Positions 1 through 6,524 of a DNA stretch of 7,568 bases are shown piece by piece. Source of the DNA: an uncultured Campylobacter sp. (GTDB lineage Bacteria > Campylobacterota > Campylobacteria > Campylobacterales > Campylobacteraceae); contig NZ_CALKTS010000265.1 of assembly GCF_937997595.1 (NCBI RefSeq), positions 1 through 7,568 on the forward strand. The letters run 5' to 3'. How positions within the stretch are numbered: position 1 is the first letter of the stretch; the number at the start of each line of letters is the position of its first letter. The notes under the pieces are model-generated. The model saw only the letters and a program-made list of their open reading frames with translations, was not told the DNA's origin and did not search any database. The translations under genes and the position numbers were made by a program.

Positions 1-563
1 CTAAAAAGCTTTTTCATCGCCTTAAAAAACATTGCGGTGAGCGGATTTGATTTGCCTGAGACCTTTGCGATCCAGCTCTCGTAGGTCTCGCCTTTGCTTT
101 TTAAAAAGTCCACGAGCGCCTTTTGGCTAGCCTGCATACCGCCGTTTCTTTCAGCATCCAGCAATGCCCTATAAATTGGCTCTATAGTTTCGATCGCAGA
201 TCTTGGCGGAGCCTTGCGAAATGCCGTGTATTCGGTGATCTGCCCTGTCACGGGATCTTTTTTAGAAGTAAATTCTGTAATGACCCAATAAAAGCGCCCG
301 TCTTTGGCTAAATTTTTAACCACGGCGGTAAAATCCTTGCCTTGTTGTATCGTATCCCACATGAGCTTAAACGCTATGCGCGGCATGTCCGGATGTCGTA
401 TGATGTTATGCGGCTGCCCCAAAAGCTCAAGCTCACTATAGCCACAAATCATACAAAAATACGGATTTGCAAACGTGATAATACCCTTCGGATCGGTTTT
501 GGAAACGATATAGCGCTTCTCATCTAGTTTGATTTCCTGATTAATCGGAGTTGGTCTTTGCAT
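1..563 (-). CDS. PAS-domain signalling protein, CetB/Aer2-like (3' end outside window)
   Basis: An open minus-strand frame runs from an ATG at 563 for 187 codons to the left edge without a stop, so the C-terminus is missing. An AAAGG ribosome binding site lies at 571-575. Residues about 15-118 form a PAS fold: SKTDPKGIITFANPYF near 21-36, CGYSELELLGQPHNIIRHPDMP near 40-61 (I show only the key stretch), and KDGRFYWV near 87-94. The N-terminal PAS with the NIIRHPDMP element is typical of the Aer/CetB family, whose PAS domains bind FAD and sense redox or energy state. The segment after the PAS (residues 125-165, with AERNGG and a short helical tail) resembles the C-terminus of short Campylobacter CetB-type proteins, which lack their own transmembrane and signalling domains and partner with a separate chemoreceptor. 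CetB is about 165 residues, so this protein is at least slightly longer. It could instead be a longer PAS-chemoreceptor fusion, because the end is not visible. Confidence in the PAS domain is high; the CetB role is inferred. Confidence 0.85.
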   Translation of the reverse strand, partial: MQRPTPINQEIKLDEKRYIVSKTDPKGIITFANPYFCMICGYSELELLGQPHNIIRHPDMPRIAFKLMWDTIQQGKDFTAVVKNLAKDGRFYWVITEFTSKKDPVTGQITEYTAFRKAPPRSAIETIEPIYRALLDAERNGGMQASQKALVDFLKSKGETYESWIAKVSGKSNPLTAMFFKAMKKLF

Positions 564-594
564 TTTTAATCCTTTGCTTAAAAATTTATTGCAG

Positions 595-600
595 AGTATA
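595..600 (-). promoter_or_regulatory. Candidate -10 box for the PAS gene
   Basis: On the minus strand the sequence reads TATACT, five of six matches to TATAAT, preceded by a T/A-rich run (TTTTA). This is the usual Campylobacter sigma-70 arrangement, with a T-rich upstream stretch and no clear -35. Transcription would start near 588, leaving a leader of about 25 bases containing the AAAGG at 571-575. Prediction by eye only. Confidence 0.4.
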
Positions 601-684
601 TAAAATTTTTCTTTTCAGAAATATTAAATTTTCGTTAAATTTTTATAAATGTTAAATCTTTAAGTGAATTTTTAAAATTTAATG

Positions 685-690
685 TATAAT
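685..690 (+). promoter_or_regulatory. Candidate -10 box for the MFS gene
   Basis: A perfect TATAAT sits at 685-690 directly after TG, downstream of a long T/A-rich stretch, as expected for a Campylobacter sigma-70 promoter without a strong -35. Initiation near 697 would give a short leader of about 23 bases carrying the AAAAGG ribosome binding site at 707-712. Confidence 0.55.
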
Positions 691-719
691 CTCAAATCAA
701 AATTTCAAAAGGCAGCGCG

Positions 720-1952
720 TTGAAAAATCCCTTCCTATCGCTTAAATACTCAAATTTTAGAATTTATTGGATCGGGATGAACCTCTCGCTGATCGGTTCT
801 TGGATGCAAAGCGTCGCGCTGCCGTGGCTAGTGCTAAGCATCACCGCAGACGCTTTTAAGGTCAGCCTTGTAGCTGCGGCGAGGTTCTTGCCCGCGCTAC
901 TTTTCACGCCGTTTTCCGGTGTACTGCTCGATAAGTTTAATCGCAAAAAGATCCTTTTGCTCGCTCAAATAGGCATGGCGGTGACCGCCTCAATTTTCGC
1001 GGTTATGAGCTTTTGCGAGCTATATTCTTTCGGCAAAATTTTATTTTGCGCTTTTGCAAGTGGCATCTTTACCAGCATGGACGCCCCGAGCCGTCAGTCG
1101 ATGGTAAAAGACCTCATCGACTCGCCCCGCGATCTAGCCAACGCCATAGCGTTAAATTCTATGTCCTTCAACGTCGCTCGTATCGCAGGGCCCGCACTTG
1201 CGGGGATCGTGATGGCGCTGTGGGGCGTGGGCTTTTGCTTTTTATTCAATGCACTTAGCTTTTTAGGCATCATCGTTTCGCTGTTTTTCATAAAAATTCC
1301 GCCATCCGTTACTACGCTATCTAGCAGAAGCGGAGGCGTTTTTGCCTCGATCGGTGCTGGAATTTCGTATGTATCGCACAAAAAAACTCTAAGCGAGCTA
1401 ATGATAATAGTGCTTATCGTAGCGACGCTGGTGCCAAATTACAACGTAACGATCTCGGCACTCGTTAAGCTTAGCCTAGACGCGGATGAGCGAAGCTTTG
1501 GATATTTGATGTCGGCTCTAGGCGTGGGGGCCTTTTGTGGCGCGCTTTTCGTAGCAGTTTTTGATAAACTTGGCATCCGCAAAATCAGATCGTGCGCGAT
1601 CGCTATGGGGGTGAGCTTGGCGCTCACTGGGGCTGCGAATTCCTTCGCATGGGCTGCGGCAGGGCTTGCCGTAACTGGATTTCTTTTCGTAATCACAAAC
1701 TCAAGCATCAACTCCACCGTGCAGATGCACGTAAGCAACGAATTCCGCGGACGCGTGCTTAGCTTATATGCGCTCTTTTTAATAGGTAGTACGCCATTTG
1801 GAGCGCTCATATCGGGCTTTTTTACCGAGTTATTAGGAGCTCGCGTAGCCCTTGCGATCTGCGGCGCAATTAGCATTTTGCTACTGCTAGCGCTATTTTA
1901 TGGCTTTAAAATACGGCGCAGGACGCATTTTATCTTTCGAGATAAAGTCTAA
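720..1952 (+). CDS. MFS transporter, EntS-like (MFS_3) exporter family
   Basis: This 410-residue integral inner-membrane protein has the hydrophobic pattern of a 10-12 helix major facilitator. The N-terminus carries NFRIYWIG (12-19) and GSWMQSVALPWLVL (26-39), typical of the MFS_3 group that includes the enterobactin exporter EntS. A motif-A-like loop, GVLLDKFNRKK (67-77), lies between helices 2 and 3. The C-terminal half has FRGRVLSLY followed by GSTPFGALISG, also characteristic of this group. Such proteins are proton-driven drug or metabolite exporters; the substrate cannot be read from sequence. The start is TTG at 720, supported by AAAAGG at 707-712 with 7-base spacing and a TATAAT at 685-690; no ATG at this end fits better. 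It precedes psrA by 85 bases on the same strand but seems to have its own promoter, so a link to sulfur respiration is not shown. Confidence 0.88.
   Translation: MKNPFLSLKYSNFRIYWIGMNLSLIGSWMQSVALPWLVLSITADAFKVSLVAAARFLPALLFTPFSGVLLDKFNRKKILLLAQIGMAVTASIFAVMSFCELYSFGKILFCAFASGIFTSMDAPSRQSMVKDLIDSPRDLANAIALNSMSFNVARIAGPALAGIVMALWGVGFCFLFNALSFLGIIVSLFFIKIPPSVTTLSSRSGGVFASIGAGISYVSHKKTLSELMIIVLIVATLVPNYNVTISALVKLSLDADERSFGYLMSALGVGAFCGALFVAVFDKLGIRKIRSCAIAMGVSLALTGAANSFAWAAAGLAVTGFLFVITNSSINSTVQMHVSNEFRGRVLSLYALFLIGSTPFGALISGFFTELLGARVALAICGAISILLLLALFYGFKIRRRTHFIFRDKV
1927..1948 (+). terminator. AT-rich hairpin at the end of the MFS gene (possible weak terminator)
   Basis: TTTATCT (1929-1935) and AGATAAA (1940-1946) are perfect inverted repeats around a TTCG loop, extendable by one G-U and one A-U pair to 1927-1948. 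It lies in the last codons of the MFS gene, just before the TAA at 1950-1952. No T-run follows directly; the nearest T-rich stretch is at 1981-1988. So it is not a classic intrinsic terminator and may be a 3'-end stability element or chance. Confidence 0.25.
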
Positions 1953-2000
1953 GCCAAAAGCTGCATTATCAAAATTAACCTTATTTTTACGATGAAGCCT

Positions 2001-2006
2001 TAGAAT
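2001..2006 (+). promoter_or_regulatory. Candidate -10 box for the psr operon
   Basis: TAGAAT (5 of 6 matches to TATAAT) lies 31 bases before the psrA ATG, with a T-rich stretch (TTATTTTTA) at 1981-1989 upstream. Initiation near 2013 would leave a leader of about 25 bases. TACGAT at 1988-1993 is a weaker alternative. I saw no convincing FNR-like palindrome in the 85-base gap. Confidence 0.3.
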
Positions 2007-2025
2007 TCCTACCAAAATTTAAAGG

Positions 2026-2032
2026 TAAGGAG
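2026..2032 (+). promoter_or_regulatory. Strong ribosome binding site of psrA
   Basis: TAAGGAG followed by five T residues precedes the ATG at 2038. This near-consensus site fixes the start at the codon just before the twin-arginine signal peptide. Confidence 0.8.
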
Positions 2033-2037
2033 TTTTT

Positions 2038-4302
2038 ATGAATAGACGAAATTTCTTAAAAAGCACCGCCGCGATCGGCACACTAGCGACGTTAAATCTA
2101 AATTTAAACGCTAGCGCGGTTACAGGCGGGACGGAAAAGAAAGTCGCCAGCGTCTGCGAGATGTGCTCCTCGCGCTGTCCTATCGAAGTGACCGTCAAAG
2201 ACGGCCGCGGCGCTTTAATCGAGGGCAATCACAGGTTTGCAAACAAAACCTCGGTCTGCGCTCGCGGCGGAGCGGGTATCAATCAGCTCTACGACGATCA
2301 AAGGCTCATTAAGCCGCTCATTCGCGTAGGCGAGCGCGGCGAGGGCAAATTTAAAGAGGCGAGCTGGGACGAGGCGCTTAAAATTTGCGCGCAGAAGCTG
2401 GGTGAGATTTCGCAAAAATACGGCCCGCAAAGCGTAGTTTTCACCTCTAAAACGGGCGAGCACCACACTCAGATGATGAATTTCGCCTGTGCCTACGGCA
2501 GCCCGAACATCTACTCGCACTGGTCCTGTTGCCCGGTCACCTACAATATCGCCGTGCCGCACACCTTCGGCGCTAATATGCAAAGAGACTACGGCGACGC
2601 AAAATACATCGTAAATTTCGGCCACAATCTTTTTGAGGGCATCGACATCTCAAAAACCAAAAAGCTCGCAAAAGCCGCAAGTAGAGAGGACGTAAAGCTT
2701 TTGGTGCTTGATCCGCGCTTTAGCGTCGTAGCTTCCAAGGCCGACGAGTGGCTGCCGATAAAGCCGGGAACCGACGCGGCGTTTTTGATGGCGCTGATTC
2801 ACGTCTGGCTGCGCGATAACAAATACGACAAAAAATTTATCGAACAATACGCCGTGGGGCTAGAGGAGCTAAGGCAGTCCGTGAAAGATACGACTCCGCT
2901 TTGGCAGGAGGGTATCACGGGAATTAAAGCGGACAAGGTCGAGCGCATCGCAAATGAAATTTACGCCGCGGCTCCCGCAGTCATAATCGATTGGGGTCAT
3001 AAAACCACGACCGCTAAAGCCGAATACGTCCGCACGCGCGCCATCGCGATCGCAAACGCGCTGATGGGAAACGTCGAGAAAAAGGGCGGAATTTACTTCT
3101 CTAAAGACTCCAAAACCTTCAACGCGCTTTGCAAAGAGGATCTATTCCCTACCATCTCAAACCCGGATAAAAATTTTAAAATTCCAAAGACCGCGCGCAT
3201 CGACGGCTGCGGCGAAGAAGGTAGCGAAAATTTCTTCGTGCCGCGCAAACACGGCGTTTTGATGCAGATCGCGCCTACGATTTTAAGCGAAAAACCGTAT
3301 CCTGTAAAAGGCTGGGTCAGCACGCGCTTTAACCACCTCATCAACGTTGCGGGCGTGGATAAGAGCGTAGAGGCGATCAAAAAGCTAGACTTCGTGCTCG
3401 CAATCGACGTATATATGAGCGACTTCGCGTGCTTAGCCGACGTGATCTTGCCCGAATCCACGTATTTGGAGCGCGACGAGTCGATTCAAAACAAAGGCGG
3501 CACCGCGCCTGGATTTGTGATGCGAAACAAAGCCGTCGAGCCGGTGGGCGATACGAAGTGCGGCTATGAAATTTTTAGAGAGCTTGCGAGGGTGATGAAG
3601 ATCGATAAAGATTATACCTGGAACAATATCGATGAATACCGCATGCAGCAAGCCAAAGGCAACGCCGAGCTAATTGCAAATTTAATCAAAAACGGCTACG
3701 TAAGCTACAAGGTGCCGAAGTTGTATTACCGAGAGCCGAAGCTCGTGGCTAAATTTATCGATAAATATCCTGCCGCGGCGGAGTTCGTGGACGAAAACGG
3801 CGAGATGAGCTCTCAGATGAAATTTAAAACCCCGAGCGGCAAGATCGAGCTTTTCGCGCCGAAAGTGGAGGAGCTTTTCGCGGGATACGGCTGCTTAAAC
3901 ACCGAGGGTATGGACGTATTCGGCGAGCATAAATACTGCCTGATGACCGGTAAGACCGCGCTTCACACCAACGGCCACACTCAAAATGTCAAAATTTTAA
4001 ATGATATGATGAGCGAATCGCCGGTTTGGATCAGCCCAGCTTCTGCAAAAGCGGAGGGGCTAAAGACGGGCGATATCGTAAAACTCAAAAACAAATTCGG
4101 CGAGCAAAAGGCTAAAATTTTCGTCACGCAAGGCATCAGGGACGATTGCCTGTTTTTATACCACGGCTTTGGGCACGTAAGTCCGGGGCTAAAGCGCACG
4201 AACGGCGTAGGCACCAACCAAAGCGTCCTTCTCGATCCCGCTGCGGGTCCTGTAGTAAGCACGATGGTAACCAACGTCGGCGTCGATATAGTTAAAATTT
4301 GA
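2038..4302 (+). CDS. psrA: Polysulfide/thiosulfate reductase catalytic molybdopterin subunit
   Basis: This 754-residue periplasmic catalytic subunit would reduce polysulfide (or thiosulfate) to sulfide at a Mo-bis-MGD centre. A Tat signal peptide is visible: RRNFLK at 3-8, a hydrophobic stretch, and an ASA cleavage motif ending at residue 27. C40, C43, C47 and C74 ligate the proximal [4Fe-4S] cluster. SHWSCCP at 160-166 places the Mo ligand at C164 or C165. The molydopterin dinucleotide-binding domain is C-terminal, about 633-754, including HGFGHVSPG and TNQSVLLDPAAG. Length is close to Wolinella PsrA (about 760 residues), and the downstream subunits also match Psr in size. PhsA, the thiosulfate reductase, belongs to the same subfamily and cannot be separated by eye. 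Respiratory arsenate reductase is less likely, since ArrA and ArrB are both longer. Family certain, substrate uncertain. Confidence 0.9.
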   Translation: MNRRNFLKSTAAIGTLATLNLNLNASAVTGGTEKKVASVCEMCSSRCPIEVTVKDGRGALIEGNHRFANKTSVCARGGAGINQLYDDQRLIKPLIRVGERGEGKFKEASWDEALKICAQKLGEISQKYGPQSVVFTSKTGEHHTQMMNFACAYGSPNIYSHWSCCPVTYNIAVPHTFGANMQRDYGDAKYIVNFGHNLFEGIDISKTKKLAKAASREDVKLLVLDPRFSVVASKADEWLPIKPGTDAAFLMALIHVWLRDNKYDKKFIEQYAVGLEELRQSVKDTTPLWQEGITGIKADKVERIANEIYAAAPAVIIDWGHKTTTAKAEYVRTRAIAIANALMGNVEKKGGIYFSKDSKTFNALCKEDLFPTISNPDKNFKIPKTARIDGCGEEGSENFFVPRKHGVLMQIAPTILSEKPYPVKGWVSTRFNHLINVAGVDKSVEAIKKLDFVLAIDVYMSDFACLADVILPESTYLERDESIQNKGGTAPGFVMRNKAVEPVGDTKCGYEIFRELARVMKIDKDYTWNNIDEYRMQQAKGNAELIANLIKNGYVSYKVPKLYYREPKLVAKFIDKYPAAAEFVDENGEMSSQMKFKTPSGKIELFAPKVEELFAGYGCLNTEGMDVFGEHKYCLMTGKTALHTNGHTQNVKILNDMMSESPVWISPASAKAEGLKTGDIVKLKNKFGEQKAKIFVTQGIRDDCLFLYHGFGHVSPGLKRTNGVGTNQSVLLDPAAGPVVSTMVTNVGVDIVKI

Positions 4303-4313
4303 AAGGGGCGGTT

Positions 4314-4880
4314 ATGAAAAAACTCATAATGATTCACGACGAAAATTTATGTATAGGTTGCCAAGCCTGTTCGGTTGCGTGCAGGAACGAAAACGGCGTA
4401 CCGAGCGGCGTTTATAGGCTGCAAGTGCACGGCAAAACAAGCGGCGTTTTTCCAAATTTAAAGCTCGATTATTCGCGCGCCAGCTGCGTTATGTGCGAGG
4501 ATAGCCCCTGCGTGGACGTCTGCCCTACGGGAGCGAGCTTTAAAACCAAAGACGGCGTAACGCTCATAGACGAGAGGCTTTGCGTTAGCTGCAAATACTG
4601 CATCCTGGCCTGTCCTTACGACGCTAGATTTGTCGATCCTATCACGCACGCTATCGGCAAATGCACCTTTTGCTACACAAACCGCACGAGCAAAGGCTTG
4701 CAGCCTGCTTGCGTAAGCGTATGTCCGACCGACGCTTTAGTTTTCGGCGACGTAAACGACGCGGGCTCCGGGGTAAATAAGCTGCTAGCCAAAACGAGCG
4801 TAGAATATCCGAAAGCGTATCTAAACACCAAACCGCGCCTAGCGAATATCAAAAACAAAAAAGGAGGACGCTATGAATAA
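4314..4880 (+). CDS. psrB: Polysulfide reductase iron-sulfur electron-transfer subunit
   Basis: This ferredoxin-like subunit passes electrons from the membrane subunit to the Mo subunit on the periplasmic face. It has no signal peptide and is expected to be exported bound to PsrA. Sixteen cysteines fall into four groups for four [4Fe-4S] clusters: C13/16/19/23, C58/61/66/70, C90/93/96/100 and C117/120/133/137. This is the DMSO reductase/PsrB/NrfC pattern with no missing ligand. I chose the ATG at 4314 (188 residues) because AAAGGGG at 4302-4308 sits five bases before it; an in-frame TTG at 4299 would add five residues but would overlap the psrA stop without its own ribosome binding site. Wolinella PsrB has about 191 residues. 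The gene starts 11 bases after psrA and overlaps psrC by 8 bases. Confidence 0.93.
   Translation: MKKLIMIHDENLCIGCQACSVACRNENGVPSGVYRLQVHGKTSGVFPNLKLDYSRASCVMCEDSPCVDVCPTGASFKTKDGVTLIDERLCVSCKYCILACPYDARFVDPITHAIGKCTFCYTNRTSKGLQPACVSVCPTDALVFGDVNDAGSGVNKLLAKTSVEYPKAYLNTKPRLANIKNKKGGRYE
4861..4867 (+). promoter_or_regulatory. Shine-Dalgarno of psrC inside the psrB coding end
   Basis: AAGGAGG, a full-strength site, lies within the last codons of psrB, five bases ahead of the psrC ATG at 4873. It decides between that ATG and the in-frame ATG at 4882, which is 14 bases away and too distant. Confidence 0.8.
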
Positions 4881-5844
4881 TATGTGGGGCGATATGAGCC
4901 AATACTCTGAAATTTACTGGCCTTGGCCGATTGCGATCTATCTATTTTTGGCGGGTCTTAGCGCGGGAGCGACGATGGTGGCGCTTTTAGTCAAATGGAA
5001 CCGCCACGAAAGCGAGCAAAATTCCATTTGGGATGCGATGATTAGAGCGGGTGCGATCACGGCGCCGCTTACGATCTGCGCGGGGCTTTTGCTCTTGATC
5101 TTTGATCTGGGCAAGCCATTTAGCTTTTATCTTTTGCTGATCAAATTTAACTTCGGCTCAGTGATGAGCCTCGGCGTGGCGGCGCTTTTAATCTACGTGC
5201 CGCTTAGCTTCGTATTTGCGCTATGCGTCTTCGGCGAGGAAATTTGTAAATTTAAACTACTTGCGTTTCTGCGACCTATCGTAAATTTGCTAAGCTCATT
5301 TGCCAAAGCTTCTAAAATTTTTGAGCGAGTTTTATTCGTGCTTGCTCTTTGCGTGGGCGCATATACGGGCTTTTTACTAAGCGCGGTGATGAAAATTCCG
5401 CTTTGGAATACTCCGGTGCTACCGATTTTATTTTTGCTATCGGGCTTTTCCAGCGGCATCGCGGCGAGCATTTTAGTTGGACTTCTGTTTTTTAAAGGCT
5501 CGTTAAACAAAGATAGCATAAAATACCTTTTGGTGCTTGATCTGCGCGCGATACTCTTTGAGATTCCGCTTTTGTTCATTCTATTTGTCGGGATGTATTT
5601 CGAGGGCGGCACTAGCGCGCTTGCGGCACAGCAGGCTTTGACGCACGAGGTTTACGGCAAAATTTTCTGGATCGGCGTTTTAGGCACGGGGCTCATCGCT
5701 CCGATCATCATCGCCTTTACGGCGCTGAAAAACCACGCCTACAAGCCTGCGTTTATAGTTTTAAATTCTTTCGTCGTGCTTTGCGGCGTCATTCTGCTTC
5801 GCTACTTCGTTGTATATGCGGGGCAAATTTGCACGGGAGCGTAG
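4873..5844 (+). CDS. psrC: Polysulfide reductase membrane subunit, NrfD family
   Basis: This 323-residue membrane anchor would oxidise menaquinol and hand electrons to PsrB. It shows about eight hydrophobic segments, as in the NrfD/PsrC family. Typical elements are PWPIAIYLFLAGLSAGA near 17-33, the loop DLGKPFSFYLLLIKFNFGS after helix 2, YTGFLLS plus PLWNTP and FLLSGFSSG in the middle, and LRYFVVYAGQ near the C-terminus. Length is close to Wolinella PsrC (about 317 residues). The start at 4873 overlaps the psrB stop by 8 bases and has a strong AAGGAGG, so translation is probably coupled. The TAG stop (5842-5844) lies in the loop of a GC-rich hairpin. No cytochrome subunit or maturation chaperone follows. 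Confidence 0.93.
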   Translation: MNNMWGDMSQYSEIYWPWPIAIYLFLAGLSAGATMVALLVKWNRHESEQNSIWDAMIRAGAITAPLTICAGLLLLIFDLGKPFSFYLLLIKFNFGSVMSLGVAALLIYVPLSFVFALCVFGEEICKFKLLAFLRPIVNLLSSFAKASKIFERVLFVLALCVGAYTGFLLSAVMKIPLWNTPVLPILFLLSGFSSGIAASILVGLLFFKGSLNKDSIKYLLVLDLRAILFEIPLLFILFVGMYFEGGTSALAAQQALTHEVYGKIFWIGVLGTGLIAPIIIAFTALKNHAYKPAFIVLNSFVVLCGVILLRYFVVYAGQICTGA

Positions 5845-5855
5845 TCTCGCTCCCG
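5834..5855 (+). terminator. GC-rich hairpin across the psrC stop codon (possible attenuating terminator)
   Basis: CGGGAGCG (5834-5841) and CGCTCCCG (5848-5855) form a perfect 8-bp stem with a 6-base loop, TAGTCT, which contains the psrC stop codon. Only ATTTA follows, not a true U-run, so full intrinsic termination is doubtful. It could partly terminate the operon, protect the psrABC transcript 3' end, or lower read-through into the regulator that starts 15 bases on. Confidence 0.45.
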
Positions 5856-5870
5856 ATTTAGGGAACGGGT

Positions 5871-6524
5871 TTGAAAATTTTACTTTTAGAAGACGATTTT
5901 GAATACAGAAGCAGCGTAAGCGAGTATCTCACGGAGCTGGGCTACGAGGTGGACGAATGCGAAAGCGGCGACGCAGCCTGTGATAAGATCGCCGCAAATA
6001 CCTACCACTTGCTGATCTTAGACATCAAGGTGCCGGAGGTCTCGGGCGAAGAGGTGCTGAGATACGCGCGTAGCCTCGGCCTTAATACCCCCGTGATGAT
6101 GATGACCTCGCTCGGCGACATCGACGATTTAAGCCAGTGCTACGAGCTGGGCTGCAACGAATACTTAAAAAAACCTTTCCACCTAGCCGAGCTTAAATTT
6201 AGAGTAAGCGAGCTGATGCGAAAGTATTTCGGCGACGAAAAGGGCGCCGTCAAGATCGCGGATAAATTTCACTACTTCGCAAATTTAAAAATTTTAAAAC
6301 GCGCGGACGAAGAGATATCGCTAAGCGCCAAAGAGATCAAAATCATAGAATTTCTACTCGCCAATATCAAAAGATTCGTTAGCGTAGATGAACTCATCGC
6401 CGACGTATGGGACGGCGAAGCGGGCAGCGTCGATGTGCGCGTGCATATCAGCAACCTCCGCTCCAAAACGAGCAACGATTTCATCCTCTCCAGCCGCGGA
6501 CTCGGATATAAGATCAATGCTTAA
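5871..6524 (+). CDS. Response regulator, OmpR/PhoB family
   Basis: This 217-residue cytoplasmic transcription factor has an N-terminal receiver (1-118) and a C-terminal winged-helix DNA-binding domain (about 127-217). The receiver is complete: acidic pocket E7-D8-D9, phosphoacceptor D51 in LILDIKVPEVSG, T79 and K101 in the KKPF motif. The output domain has ISLSAKEIKIIEFLL near 149-163, SVDELIADVWD near 171-181, the recognition helix with VRVHISNLRSK near 189-199, and the wing RGLGYKI near 209-215. The start is TTG at 5871, with AGGGAA at 5860-5865 and 5-base spacing; it gives the canonical KILLLEDD beginning. It lies 26 bases after psrC and overlaps the kinase gene by 8 bases. Its position suggests control of the psr operon, but no binding site is identified. 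I cannot assign it to a named Campylobacter regulator. Confidence 0.92.
   Translation: MKILLLEDDFEYRSSVSEYLTELGYEVDECESGDAACDKIAANTYHLLILDIKVPEVSGEEVLRYARSLGLNTPVMMMTSLGDIDDLSQCYELGCNEYLKKPFHLAELKFRVSELMRKYFGDEKGAVKIADKFHYFANLKILKRADEEISLSAKEIKIIEFLLANIKRFVSVDELIADVWDGEAGSVDVRVHISNLRSKTSNDFILSSRGLGYKINA

Larger units (their letters stand above)
564..719. other. AT-rich divergent intergenic region
   Basis: This gap separates the minus-strand PAS gene from the plus-strand MFS gene. It is strongly AT-rich and contains three spaced TTAAAT copies (624-629, 635-640, 652-657), two of them inside the 7-base repeat GTTAAAT at 634-640 and 651-657. Both predicted promoters lie here, one at each end. 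No small ORF or RNA gene is supported. The repeats could be an operator, but in sequence this AT-rich they may be chance. Confidence 0.6.

Noticed and set aside
123..527. Two plus-strand frames of about 61 residues (123-311 and 342-527)
   Set aside because: They lie antisense to the PAS gene, whose minus-strand frame is open throughout and encodes a clear PAS domain; the plus-strand peptides have no recognisable features or ribosome binding sites.
2215..2625. Minus-strand 136-residue frame inside psrA
   Set aside because: It is antisense to the conserved N-terminal half of PsrA in a GC-rich stretch where antisense frames stay open by codon bias; the peptide matches no family I recognise.
4299..4316. 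TTG start for psrB at 4299
   Set aside because: The ribosome binding site AAAGGGG lies downstream of this TTG and directly before the ATG at 4314, so the ATG is the better start.
5806..5820. TATATG-like -10 box before the response regulator within the end of psrC
   Set aside because: Only four of six matches and in coding sequence; too weak to call as a promoter.
2038..5844. Respiratory arsenate reductase (ArrAB) or tetrathionate reductase (TtrABC) as the identity of the Mo operon
   Set aside because: ArrA and ArrB are both longer than these subunits and TtrA is much longer; subunit lengths of 754, 188 and 323 fit PsrABC best. Not excluded without a phylogeny.
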